Below, one piece after another: positions 25,842 through 33,224 of a stretch of 64,000 nt of DNA. Location: the NCBI GenBank assembly GCA_963837165.1, contig CAWIMD010000003.1, forward strand, positions 62,001-126,000, given 5' to 3'. The notes beneath the pieces were generated by a model. That model had not been told where the DNA came from, made no database searches, and worked only from the letters and a program-made list of their open reading frames with translations. The DNA is from JAENWD01 sp963837165 (GTDB lineage: Bacteria > Acidobacteriota > Vicinamibacteria > Vicinamibacterales > JAENWD01). Both the position numbers and the translations under genes were made by a program. The stretch's first letter is position 1; every line of letters begins with the position of its first letter.

Positions 25842-27551
25842 TCATCTGAGCGCCAGGTACTCGGCAATCGGGCCGAGCACGGCGACCGGCATGAACATCA
25901 GCAGGCCGAGGATCACGATGACGGCCCAGAGGGTGAAGCCGAAGGTTGCGCTCTCGGCGCGCAGCGATCCCGCCGTTTCCGGCGACGCCGGCTTCGCGCC
26001 GAGGAGTCCGGCCAGCGCGAGCGGCGCGATGATCGGGATGTAGCGCGAGCACAGCATCACCAGGGCCGTCGAGATGTTCCAGAACGGGGTGTTGTCGCCG
26101 AGCCCCTCGAAGCCCGATCCGTTATTGGCGTTCGCGGAGCTGAACTCATAGAGCATTTCCGAGAAGCCGTGGGGTCCCGGGTTCTTCAGCCAGCCGAGGG
26201 CGGTGTTGGGGTCGGCCGTATGCGCCCGGAGGTAGCAGGCGGTGGCGGTGCCGACCAGCACGGCGAACGCATGCCACAGGAGGGCGAGGCTTGCCAGCTT
26301 CATCTCCTTGCCCTCGACCTTCTTGCCGAGGAACTCCGGCGTTCGCCCGATCATCATCCCGGCCACGAACACGGCGACGATGACGAAGATGAGCATGTTG
26401 ATGAAGCCGACGCCGACGCCGCCGAAGATGTTGTTCAGCCACATGCCCATGAACGGCATCAGGCCGCCGACCGGCGTCATCGAGTCGTGCATGGAGTTGA
26501 CGGATCCGTTGGAGGTGACGGTGGTGCTCACGGCCCACAACGCTGAGAGCGGCGCGCCGAAGCGGACCTCCTTGCCTTCCATCGAGCCGGTCGACTGATC
26601 GACTCCCATGCGCGCGATGGCCGGGTTGCCGCCCGCTTCCTGGCCGACGGCGACGATGACCATGGGGATGTACAGGGCGAGCATGACGGCGAACACCCCG
26701 AGGGCCAGCCTGCGCCGGCTCGTGAAGTCGCCGAGCGTCCACACCATGGCCATCGGGATGACGAGAATCGACCACGTCTCGACGAAGTTCGAGATCGGCG
26801 TCGAGTTCTCGAACGGATGCGTGGCGTTCGGCCCGAAGTAGCCTCCGCCGTTCGTGCCGAGCTGCTTGATCGCGACCATTGGTGCGACGACGCCGCGCGC
26901 GATGGTCTGCTCGGCGCCCTCGACGGTATGCGCCCTGGCCGCCGCCTCGAACGTCATCGGCGATCCCTGCCAGAGCAGGACAAGACCAACCAGGACCGCC
27001 AGCGGCAGGAACACGCGCACGCTGGCGCGCGTGAGGTCGACGTAGAAGTTGCCAAGCGTCTTCAGCCGGCTCCCCGCCAGGCCCCGGATGATGGCGATGC
27101 ACGCCGCAACGCCGGTGGCCGCGGTGACGAACTGCAGGAACGTGACGGCGAACATCTGCGAGAAATACGACAGCCCCGTCTCGCCGCTGTAGTGCTGCAG
27201 ATTCGTGTTGGTCGTGAAGCTCGAGATCGTGTTGAACGCGAGCGTCGGCTCCATGTTGGCGATGCCGTCGGGGTTGAGCGGCAGGTACTGCTGCAGCGTC
27301 ACGATCGTCCAGGTGGCCAGCCACATCACGACGTTGGAGACGAGCATCGACACCGAGTACCGCTTCCAGTCCTGCTCGACGGCCGGGTCGACGCCCGTGA
27401 GCCGCAGGACGAGGCGCTCGATCGGCACGAGCACGGGGTCGAGCGGGGTGCGCCGCCCCGTGAAGACGTGGAACATGTAGCGGCCGACGAGCAGGCTCGT
27501 CGCGATCGTGAACAGGATCGTGACGGCGACGGCCAGGTAGTCCTTGCCCAT
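25842..27551 (-). CDS. kdpA: Potassium-transporting ATPase subunit KdpA
   Basis: 569 residues, about ten helices, K+-channel-like subunit. Four selectivity-filter-like loops can be seen, including SSFTTNTNLQHYSG, QLGTNGGGYFGPNATHP, VTSNGSVNSMHDS and SANANNGSGFEGLG. Start at ATG 27551, just after kdpF. Followed by an inverted repeat and kdpC. Forms the K+ pathway of the high-affinity pump. Confidence 0.96.
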   Translation of the reverse strand: MGKDYLAVAVTILFTIATSLLVGRYMFHVFTGRRTPLDPVLVPIERLVLRLTGVDPAVEQDWKRYSVSMLVSNVVMWLATWTIVTLQQYLPLNPDGIANMEPTLAFNTISSFTTNTNLQHYSGETGLSYFSQMFAVTFLQFVTAATGVAACIAIIRGLAGSRLKTLGNFYVDLTRASVRVFLPLAVLVGLVLLWQGSPMTFEAAARAHTVEGAEQTIARGVVAPMVAIKQLGTNGGGYFGPNATHPFENSTPISNFVETWSILVIPMAMVWTLGDFTSRRRLALGVFAVMLALYIPMVIVAVGQEAGGNPAIARMGVDQSTGSMEGKEVRFGAPLSALWAVSTTVTSNGSVNSMHDSMTPVGGLMPFMGMWLNNIFGGVGVGFINMLIFVIVAVFVAGMMIGRTPEFLGKKVEGKEMKLASLALLWHAFAVLVGTATACYLRAHTADPNTALGWLKNPGPHGFSEMLYEFSSANANNGSGFEGLGDNTPFWNISTALVMLCSRYIPIIAPLALAGLLGAKPASPETAGSLRAESATFGFTLWAVIVILGLLMFMPVAVLGPIAEYLALR

Positions 27552-27558
27552 ACGAGCC

Positions 27559-27639
27559 TCAGAACTTCTCGGGCCGCACCATCGCGTACACGAGGTACAC
27601 GAAGGCGGCGATGCTGACAAACAGCGACAGCAGTGTCAT
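27559..27639 (-). CDS. kdpF: KdpF small subunit
   Basis: 26 residues, one membrane helix: begins MTLLSLFVSIAAFVYL and ends VRPEKF, the terminal RPEKF being typical of KdpF. It lies 7 bases upstream of kdpA. Stabilises the KdpABC complex in characterised systems. Confidence 0.9.
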   Translation of the reverse strand: MTLLSLFVSIAAFVYLVYAMVRPEKF

Positions 27640-27646
27640 GACGCGC

Positions 27647-27730
27647 CTACACCCGATCGCACAACGTGATGAACCCGAGCATGGTGGCAAAGGCCACGAG
27701 CCCGAGCAGCACCATTCCCACGGTCAGCAT
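27647..27730 (-). CDS. 27-residue membrane peptide upstream of kdpF
   Basis: Reads MLTVGMVLLGLVAFATMLGF and ends ITLCDRV. AAAGGACG lies about 8 bases before the ATG, a good ribosome site, and the stop is 7 bases from kdpF. One membrane helix is predicted. It is the first gene of the kdp operon. It is not KdpF, since a better KdpF follows; possibly an accessory subunit or leader peptide. Position and ribosome site make it likely to be translated. Confidence 0.65.
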   Translation of the reverse strand: MLTVGMVLLGLVAFATMLGFITLCDRV

Positions 27731-27803
27731 GACGTCGTCCTTTCGATGCGAATCCACAGGTCGAATCGTCGCGTACGCACAGCTAAGTTCGTCGAGAAAA
27801 AGC

Positions 27804-27820
27804 CGTAAAGAGTTCATAAA
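27804..27820. promoter_or_regulatory. Putative KdpE box between kdpF operon and kdpD N-half
   Basis: The minus strand reads TTTATG-AACTC-TTTACG, the closest match in the window to the TTTATA-N5-TTTACA KdpE consensus. It lies in the divergent gap upstream of the kdp operon and of the kdpD N-terminal gene. Confidence 0.65.
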
Positions 27821-27862
27821 TGCCGGGTCGCGGACCGCCCGTCCGGCACTAGGATGGCAGCG

Positions 27863-29011
27863 ATGCAGGAGCGGGCGCGTCCCACCGGCGAGCAGCTGCT
27901 GGCGAAGCTGCAGGATCAGCAGCGCGCCCGGCTGCGCGTCTACATCGGCGCGGCGCCTGGCGTCGGCAAGACCTACTCGATGCTCGAGGATGCGCACGCG
28001 TTCAAGCGCGAAGGGCGCGACGTGGTGATCGGGCTCGTCGAGACCTACGGGCGCGCCGGGACCGAGGCGAAGATCGGCGATCTCGAGGTGGTGCCGAAGC
28101 GCCGGATCCCCTATCGCGGCGTCGTCCTCGAGGAAATGGACCTCGACGGCGTGCTCCGGCGGCACCCGGGAATTGCCGTTGTCGACGAGCTCGCGCACAC
28201 CAACGCGCCCGGCAGCCGGCACGAGAAGCGCTACCAGGACGTGCTGGCGCTGCTGGATGCCGGGATCGGCGTGATGACGGCGGTGAACATCCAGCACCTG
28301 GAGACGCTGAACGACGCCGTGGGCCGGGTCACGGGCGTCCGCGTGCGTGAGACCGTGCCCGACACGTTCCTCGACCGGGCCGACGAGGTCGTCAACGTGG
28401 ACATCACCGTGCAGGAGCTCCAGAGCCGCCTGCGGCAGGGGAAGGTCTACAGGCCGGAAAAGGTGGAGCAGGCGCTCGAGAACTTCTTCAAGGAGAGCAA
28501 CCTGTCGACGCTGCGTGAGCTGGCGCTGCGCGCGGTGGCCGACGAGGTCGGTGAGAAGGCCGCGTCACATCGTCAGCGCGAAGGGCTGGAGCCGGCGCTG
28601 ATCCCCGAGCGCGTGATGGTGTGCATGAGCTCGAGCGCCGACGCGCCCCGCGTGATTCGAGCCGGCGCGCGCATCGCCCGCCGGCTTGGCGCGCACTGGT
28701 ACGCCGTCTTCGTCCAGACGCCGCGTGAGGCGCCGGGACGGATCGCCCTGGACGACCGCGAGGCGCTCCAGCGAAACATCGGCCTGGCCGAGAGCCTGGG
28801 CGCGACGATCGTGCGGGTCAAGGCCGACCGTCCCGCCGACGGCCTGATCGCATTCGCCAAGCGCGAAGGCATCACGCACGTCATCTTCGGCCAGAGCGCG
28901 CGCTCGCGGTGGGAGATCCTTCTCAAGGGATCCACGTTGAACCGGTTCCTCGAGGAAGTGCGCGACGCGGCCGTGCAGGTGGTGCCGCTCGGAGACGCGG
29001 GAGGCTCCTGA
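27863..29011 (+). CDS. kdpD: KdpD N-terminal half: KdpD sensor plus Usp domain
   Basis: About 382 residues. The KdpD domain has a Walker A motif GAAPGVGKTYS (near residue 35) and a Walker B-type AVVDELAHTNAPGSRH. A universal-stress-protein-like domain follows (VMVCMSSSADAPRVI, ending THVIFGQSARSRWEILL). It stops before any membrane helix or kinase domain. Alternative ATG at 27854. In full-length KdpD this part binds ATP, and in some species the Usp domain binds c-di-AMP, which would tie in with the riboswitch. It is divergent from kdpF and 5 kb from the kinase half. Confidence 0.9.
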   Translation: MQERARPTGEQLLAKLQDQQRARLRVYIGAAPGVGKTYSMLEDAHAFKREGRDVVIGLVETYGRAGTEAKIGDLEVVPKRRIPYRGVVLEEMDLDGVLRRHPGIAVVDELAHTNAPGSRHEKRYQDVLALLDAGIGVMTAVNIQHLETLNDAVGRVTGVRVRETVPDTFLDRADEVVNVDITVQELQSRLRQGKVYRPEKVEQALENFFKESNLSTLRELALRAVADEVGEKAASHRQREGLEPALIPERVMVCMSSSADAPRVIRAGARIARRLGAHWYAVFVQTPREAPGRIALDDREALQRNIGLAESLGATIVRVKADRPADGLIAFAKREGITHVIFGQSARSRWEILLKGSTLNRFLEEVRDAAVQVVPLGDAGGS

Positions 29012-29040
29012 CGTCCGGGGCGGGCGGTTCGGGCCCCGCC

Positions 29041-29859
29041 TCAGAAGCGGACGCCGGGGCCGAGCACGAGGACGTACAGGGTCGCGATCACGGCGGCGGC
29101 CGTCACCCAGCGCCAGTCGCGGCCAAGGACAGGCAGGGGATCGGTCGGCGGCGCCAGCGCCGGGTCCTTCAGCATCTGCGGACCCCAGGCGAGCCCCGAC
29201 GTGCCGCCCAGCGACGCGGCGGCCGCTGAAATGAACAGGACGAAGAGCCCGCCGGGATCGAACGCTCCGGCGGCGACATACAGGGCGGCCCCGCTGACAT
29301 ACGCGACGAGCGTGTACCGATACGCTTCCGCGACGCGGGCCGGCGCGGGTGCGCGCAGCCGCCGGCCCAGCATCACGATTCCCCAGCGCGTCGCCAGCCA
29401 ATAGGTGCCGCCGCCGACGCCGGCCATGGCGACCCGCCAGAGCCCGCCGCCCGGCCAGCCGCGGACGACCTCGGCCCAATCCCCGACGTTGCCAACGCCC
29501 GAGAACAGCAGGTAGCCGGTCGCCTGCAGCAGGCTGATGGTCGCGACCAGCCACAGACACAGCCACAACGCCGCCGTGGCTCGCGCCCGGCGCAGGAAGG
29601 CCAGCGCGACAGCGGCCGTGCACAGGTTGGCGATCGAGCCGCCCGCCGCGATGATCCGGTTCGCCGCCTCCGGCAGGCCGGACGCGTCGCCCTGGAACTG
29701 CGCCGCCGTCCAGAGACGCGGCGTGCAGCCGACGAGCAGGCAGGCGCCGCCGTGACCAACGCCTTCGTGCACGACGTTGCATATGGCGTAGGCCACGATG
29801 GCCAGGGCTATCGTCGTCAGGACGTCCGGCGAGGTCGGATTCGATGAGGGCTCGGGCAT
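29041..29859 (-). CDS. Membrane protein with HExxH motif (M50-like)
   Basis: 272 residues, about seven helices. Near residue 30 the sequence NVVHEGVGHGG gives HEGVGH, an HExxH zinc-protease-like motif inside the first helix, as in M50 site-2 proteases. A clear C-terminal DG/NPDG motif typical of M50 is not seen, so activity is uncertain. Convergent with the KdpD N-half gene. Start at 29859 is the first ATG of the frame. Confidence 0.65.
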   Translation of the reverse strand: MPEPSSNPTSPDVLTTIALAIVAYAICNVVHEGVGHGGACLLVGCTPRLWTAAQFQGDASGLPEAANRIIAAGGSIANLCTAAVALAFLRRARATAALWLCLWLVATISLLQATGYLLFSGVGNVGDWAEVVRGWPGGGLWRVAMAGVGGGTYWLATRWGIVMLGRRLRAPAPARVAEAYRYTLVAYVSGAALYVAAGAFDPGGLFVLFISAAAASLGGTSGLAWGPQMLKDPALAPPTDPLPVLGRDWRWVTAAAVIATLYVLVLGPGVRF

Positions 29860-29942
29860 GCCTCGGCGTGGCCGGTCGCCAGTGTAGCGTGAAGGCGTCC
29901 CGATGTCTGGATTACACGGATTCAGAGCGGATTTCGGGAGGT

Positions 29943-30182
29943 AACGGGATTACGGTGATTGCTCGGATTGATTGGGGAGATGGGACTGGCGCCGGCCGCG
30001 ACGCGGCCGGCAACGCGGGGGGGAGCGCCGGAGGAGAGAGACGCATCGGGTTGCTTGGTGGCGTCTCTCTCCTCCGGCGCTCCCTTCCGCGCTGTCGCGG
30101 CTTCGCCGCGACGCCGGTCCCGCTGCGTGACAGCGTCACGCGAATCAAGGAAATCAATCTGCGTAATCACCGTAATCCCGTT
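29943..30182. repeat. Nested long inverted repeat (MITE- or cruciform-like)
   Basis: Outer arms at 29943-29960 and 30165-30182 are perfect 18-base inverse copies (core GGGATTACGGTGATT). Next come GATTGATT (29966-29973) and AATCAATC (30152-30159). Inside is a perfect 24-base stem, 30021-30044 with 30061-30084, around a 16-base loop. Nothing in it codes. It fills the gap between two gene units. Confidence 0.85.
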
Positions 30183-30183
30183 C

Positions 30184-31752
30184 CTAGACTCCCGGCGGCG
30201 CGAGGTGATCGCCGAGGCGGAGCGCCAGGGCGGCAATCGTCAGGGTGGGGTTGGCGCTCGAGCACGAGGGAAACACCGAGCCCGAGAGCACGAACAGGTT
30301 GTCGAGGCCGTGATACCGGAGGTCACGGTCCACGCAGCCCTCGGCGGCCGAATCCGCCATGCGCGTGGCGCCCAGCCAGTGGTGGCTGCACGGGTAGGTG
30401 CTGAGCAGCCGGATCTCCGCGTTCGGGAGCCTCCGCTGGATGCGGGCGGTGACCTGCTCGATGGCCCGGGGCAGGTACGTCGGGTAGGGGATGCTGATGT
30501 CGGCGATGGCCTGACCCGACTTCTCGATCCGCTGGATCGACACCCGGCTCTCGCCGAGCGGCAGGCTCTCGAGCAGGAACCAGACGTCCAGCACCTGGTT
30601 GAACTCGGCGTGAAAGCGCTCGCGGAACGTCCCGGCGCGGCCGTCGCCCGGTTGGAGCGCGCGCTCGACGAGGCCCCGCAGCACCTCGTCACGATTCCCT
30701 TCGCCCGGATTGGACGCCAGCGTGGAGTGCCGGATCTCGCCGAGGAGCGACACGGGCAGATCGTCGCTGAGCTTCTCGAAGAACGCCGTCACCATGCCGG
30801 TCTGCGCGCTGTCGCCGTAGCCGGGCTTCGCGTCGAGCCCCGTGCCGTACACGACCAGGTCGAACACCGGGTGGTCCATGTAGTGACGGCCCAGGCTCGG
30901 ATGCTGCGGCACCTGCGGCGAGCGCAGCAGGAGCAGCGGCGAATCGATGCCGTTCGAGGCCAGGATGAACTGGCGCGCATGAAGGTCGTGGGCGTGGCCG
31001 GTCGCGTCGATCGCGCGGACCGACGTCACGCGCCCTCGCTGACAGCGGACCTCCGTCGCCAGCCAGCCGGACTGGAGCGGCACCCGGTCCCGGATGGACG
31101 GGTACACCATGTTCAGCGCGGTGCCCTTCGAGTCCACCGGACACAGATCGCACAGGTTCGACCCGCAGCACTGCGGCCGGCCGTCCACTTCGCGGGACGG
31201 GCGGACGGTCGGCACCTGCATCACGTGCGCGGCACCGAAGACGGTCTCGCACGCACGGTCCGACGGGCTGAGCCGGTGCGGCGGCAGCGGATACGCGAAC
31301 TTCCCCGGGAACGGCGTCCGCTCCGAGTTGCCCGCGATGTTCAGCCGGCGCTCGGCCTCGAGGTAGTACGGCTCCACGTCCTCGTAGGCGATCGGCCACC
31401 GTCGATTGACCCCGCCGAAGGCGTCGGCGTGAAAATGGGCCGGGTGCATGCGGGGCACGTTGCCGAAGAAGTGATTGGTCGCCCCGCCGAGGTTGTAGAC
31501 TGGCTGGTACACGTACTGCCTGCCGCGGCCGCGCGGCCCCACCGGTTGCGGCTCGTGCGGGTAGAAGAACGGGCCCCGGTTGAACGGCAGCGGATCGTCG
31601 TGCGACTTCCGCCGGAGCCGCTCCTCGAAGGTCATCGCGGTCCCGCGCTCGACGAGCAGGACCTGCCGCCCGCGGGCGTGCAGCCGCTCCGCGAGCAACA
31701 TCCCCGCGATGCCGCTGCCGACGATGCAGATGTCGGTCTCGGTGTTACTCAC
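30184..31752 (-). CDS. GMC-family oxidoreductase
   Basis: About 522 residues. Flavoprotein with an N-terminal FAD motif CIVGSGIAGMLLAERL, a mid-region Cys cluster (CCGSNLCDLCPVDSKG) reminiscent of gluconate or other membrane-linked dehydrogenases, and the C-terminal GMC region (SSANPTLTIAALALRLGDH) with the His in CSHHWLGATRM. The GTG at 31752 overlaps the stop of the upstream Tat protein by 8 bases (GTGAGTAA), suggesting coupling; a GTG at 31767 is an alternative. Probably the catalytic subunit of a sugar or alcohol dehydrogenase using the preceding gene product as partner. Confidence 0.85.
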   Translation of the reverse strand: MSNTETDICIVGSGIAGMLLAERLHARGRQVLLVERGTAMTFEERLRRKSHDDPLPFNRGPFFYPHEPQPVGPRGRGRQYVYQPVYNLGGATNHFFGNVPRMHPAHFHADAFGGVNRRWPIAYEDVEPYYLEAERRLNIAGNSERTPFPGKFAYPLPPHRLSPSDRACETVFGAAHVMQVPTVRPSREVDGRPQCCGSNLCDLCPVDSKGTALNMVYPSIRDRVPLQSGWLATEVRCQRGRVTSVRAIDATGHAHDLHARQFILASNGIDSPLLLLRSPQVPQHPSLGRHYMDHPVFDLVVYGTGLDAKPGYGDSAQTGMVTAFFEKLSDDLPVSLLGEIRHSTLASNPGEGNRDEVLRGLVERALQPGDGRAGTFRERFHAEFNQVLDVWFLLESLPLGESRVSIQRIEKSGQAIADISIPYPTYLPRAIEQVTARIQRRLPNAEIRLLSTYPCSHHWLGATRMADSAAEGCVDRDLRYHGLDNLFVLSGSVFPSCSSANPTLTIAALALRLGDHLAPPGV

Positions 31753-32107
31753 GCAGCAAACCGTCACAGACCGATCGCCGATCGGCGACGGCCGGGTAAT
31801 GCACGTAGGCGAACAGGCGCGAGCGGTGGTCCACGAGCCGCGCGACGAGCTGTGCGCTCCGGCGCGTTGGCGCGTGTCGGCCCGACAGCGCCTCGTAGAT
31901 CTCCTGGACGTCGTCGTCCTTCAGGCCGTCGAGCCAGGCACGCTCTGGCCCCTCGAGCCCCAGCAGCCGCGCGGCACCCTGGCGCGGCGCCTCCGGCGGC
32001 GCCGGTGTGCCACAGGCGGCGCCGGCCGACGCGGCGCCGGCGCCCAGCACCTTGAGCAGCGTGCGGCGACTGATGCGGGCGAGCCCGGAGGAGACGTCGG
32101 GGACCAT
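31745..32107 (-). CDS. Tat-exported small subunit of a GMC dehydrogenase (putative)
   Basis: 120 residues. ISRRTLLKVLGAGAASAG is a twin-arginine signal with a Cys (AACG) just after it, possibly lipidated. The remainder (PERAWLDGLKDDDVQEIYEAL, ending HYPAVADRRSVCDGLL) is compatible with gluconate 2-dehydrogenase subunit-3-like proteins, which partner GMC flavoproteins. The family link is inferred mainly from its position before the GMC gene. Confidence 0.7.
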   Translation of the reverse strand: MVPDVSSGLARISRRTLLKVLGAGAASAGAACGTPAPPEAPRQGAARLLGLEGPERAWLDGLKDDDVQEIYEALSGRHAPTRRSAQLVARLVDHRSRLFAYVHYPAVADRRSVCDGLLRE

Positions 32108-32165
32108 CAGGGAATTCTACCGCGGTCGCCTTGCGCGCTTCCGCACGACTGACGTAGGCTTCGGC

Positions 32166-33224
32166 GTGTCGCAGACCTACCGCATCGCGCTCTACCCGGG
32201 CGACGGCATCGGACCCGAGGTGGTGGACGCCGCCCGCCGCGTGCTGGAGGCCGTCGAGCGCCGGATCGGGGCCTTCCGCCTCGAGTACCACGAGTTCGAC
32301 TGGGGTGTCCGCTACCACGAACGACACGGCCAGGTGGCGCCCGACGATTTCCTCACGACGCTCCGTCCCTTCGACGCCATCTTCCTTGGTGCGCTGGGCT
32401 GGCCCTCACGGCTGCCGGATCACGTCACGCTCGCCCCGCTCATCCGGATGCGCCAGGCCTTCGACCTCTACGCGTGCGTCCGCCCCGCGCGCACCTTCCC
32501 GGGCGTGACCGGCCCGCTGCGCGCCGACCACCCCATCGACCTCGTCGTCGTGCGCGAGAATTCCGAAGGCGAATACGTGGACACGGGCGGCGTCCTCGCG
32601 GGCGGCACGGCGGACGAGGTCGCCGTCCAGTCGGCCGTGCACACGCGCCGGGGCGTCGAGCGCATCCTGCGCTTCGCGTTCGAGCTGGCCCGCACGCGCC
32701 GCCGGCGGCTGGCCATGATCACCAAGTCGAACGCGCAGCGGTTTGCCTACGTGCTGTGGGACCGCGTGCTCGCCGGGCTCGCGCCCCGATTCGCGGACGT
32801 GGCCGTCGAGAAGCTGCACGTCGATGCCGCCACGCTGGAGCTCGTGCGCCGGCCGCACACCTTCGACGTGATCGTGGGATCGAACCTGTTCGGCGACATC
32901 CTGAGCGACCTGACGGGCGGCATCACCGGCAGCCTCGGGCTGAACCCCTCGGCGAACCTCGATCCCGAACGCCGGTCGCCGTCGCTCTTCGAGCCGGTGC
33001 ACGGATTGGCGCCCGACATCGCCGGCACGGGCATCGCCAACCCCGTGGGCGCCGTCCTCAGCGCCGCGATGATGCTCGAGTGGCTCGGCGAGTCACAGGC
33101 GGCCGCCATGGTGCGCGCCGCGGTCGAGCGTACGCTGGCCGACGGTCACCTCACGCCGGATCTTGGCGGGACGCTGACGACGGGCGCGATGACGGCCGCA
33201 CTCGTCGAGGGCATCCACTCATGA
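32166..33224 (+). CDS. Tartrate dehydrogenase-like beta-decarboxylating dehydrogenase
   Basis: 352 residues of the isocitrate/isopropylmalate dehydrogenase family. IALYPGDGIGPEVV opens the fold; FDWGVRYHERHG and PDHVTLAPLIRMRQAFD resemble the tartrate dehydrogenase branch rather than LeuB. Also visible: VVRENSEGEY, the Lys in MITKSNAQRF, and the metal-site SNLFGDILSDL. Uses NAD with Mg or Mn on a 2-hydroxy dicarboxylate. GTG start at 32166, chosen because the fold begins three residues later. Its stop overlaps the next ATG (ATGA). Confidence 0.85.
   Translation: MSQTYRIALYPGDGIGPEVVDAARRVLEAVERRIGAFRLEYHEFDWGVRYHERHGQVAPDDFLTTLRPFDAIFLGALGWPSRLPDHVTLAPLIRMRQAFDLYACVRPARTFPGVTGPLRADHPIDLVVVRENSEGEYVDTGGVLAGGTADEVAVQSAVHTRRGVERILRFAFELARTRRRRLAMITKSNAQRFAYVLWDRVLAGLAPRFADVAVEKLHVDAATLELVRRPHTFDVIVGSNLFGDILSDLTGGITGSLGLNPSANLDPERRSPSLFEPVHGLAPDIAGTGIANPVGAVLSAAMMLEWLGESQAAAMVRAAVERTLADGHLTPDLGGTLTTGAMTAALVEGIHS

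Noticed and set aside
29016..29039. Terminator between kdpD N-half and the M50-like gene
   Set aside because: Only a six-base stem with an 11-base loop and no T-run; too weak to list.
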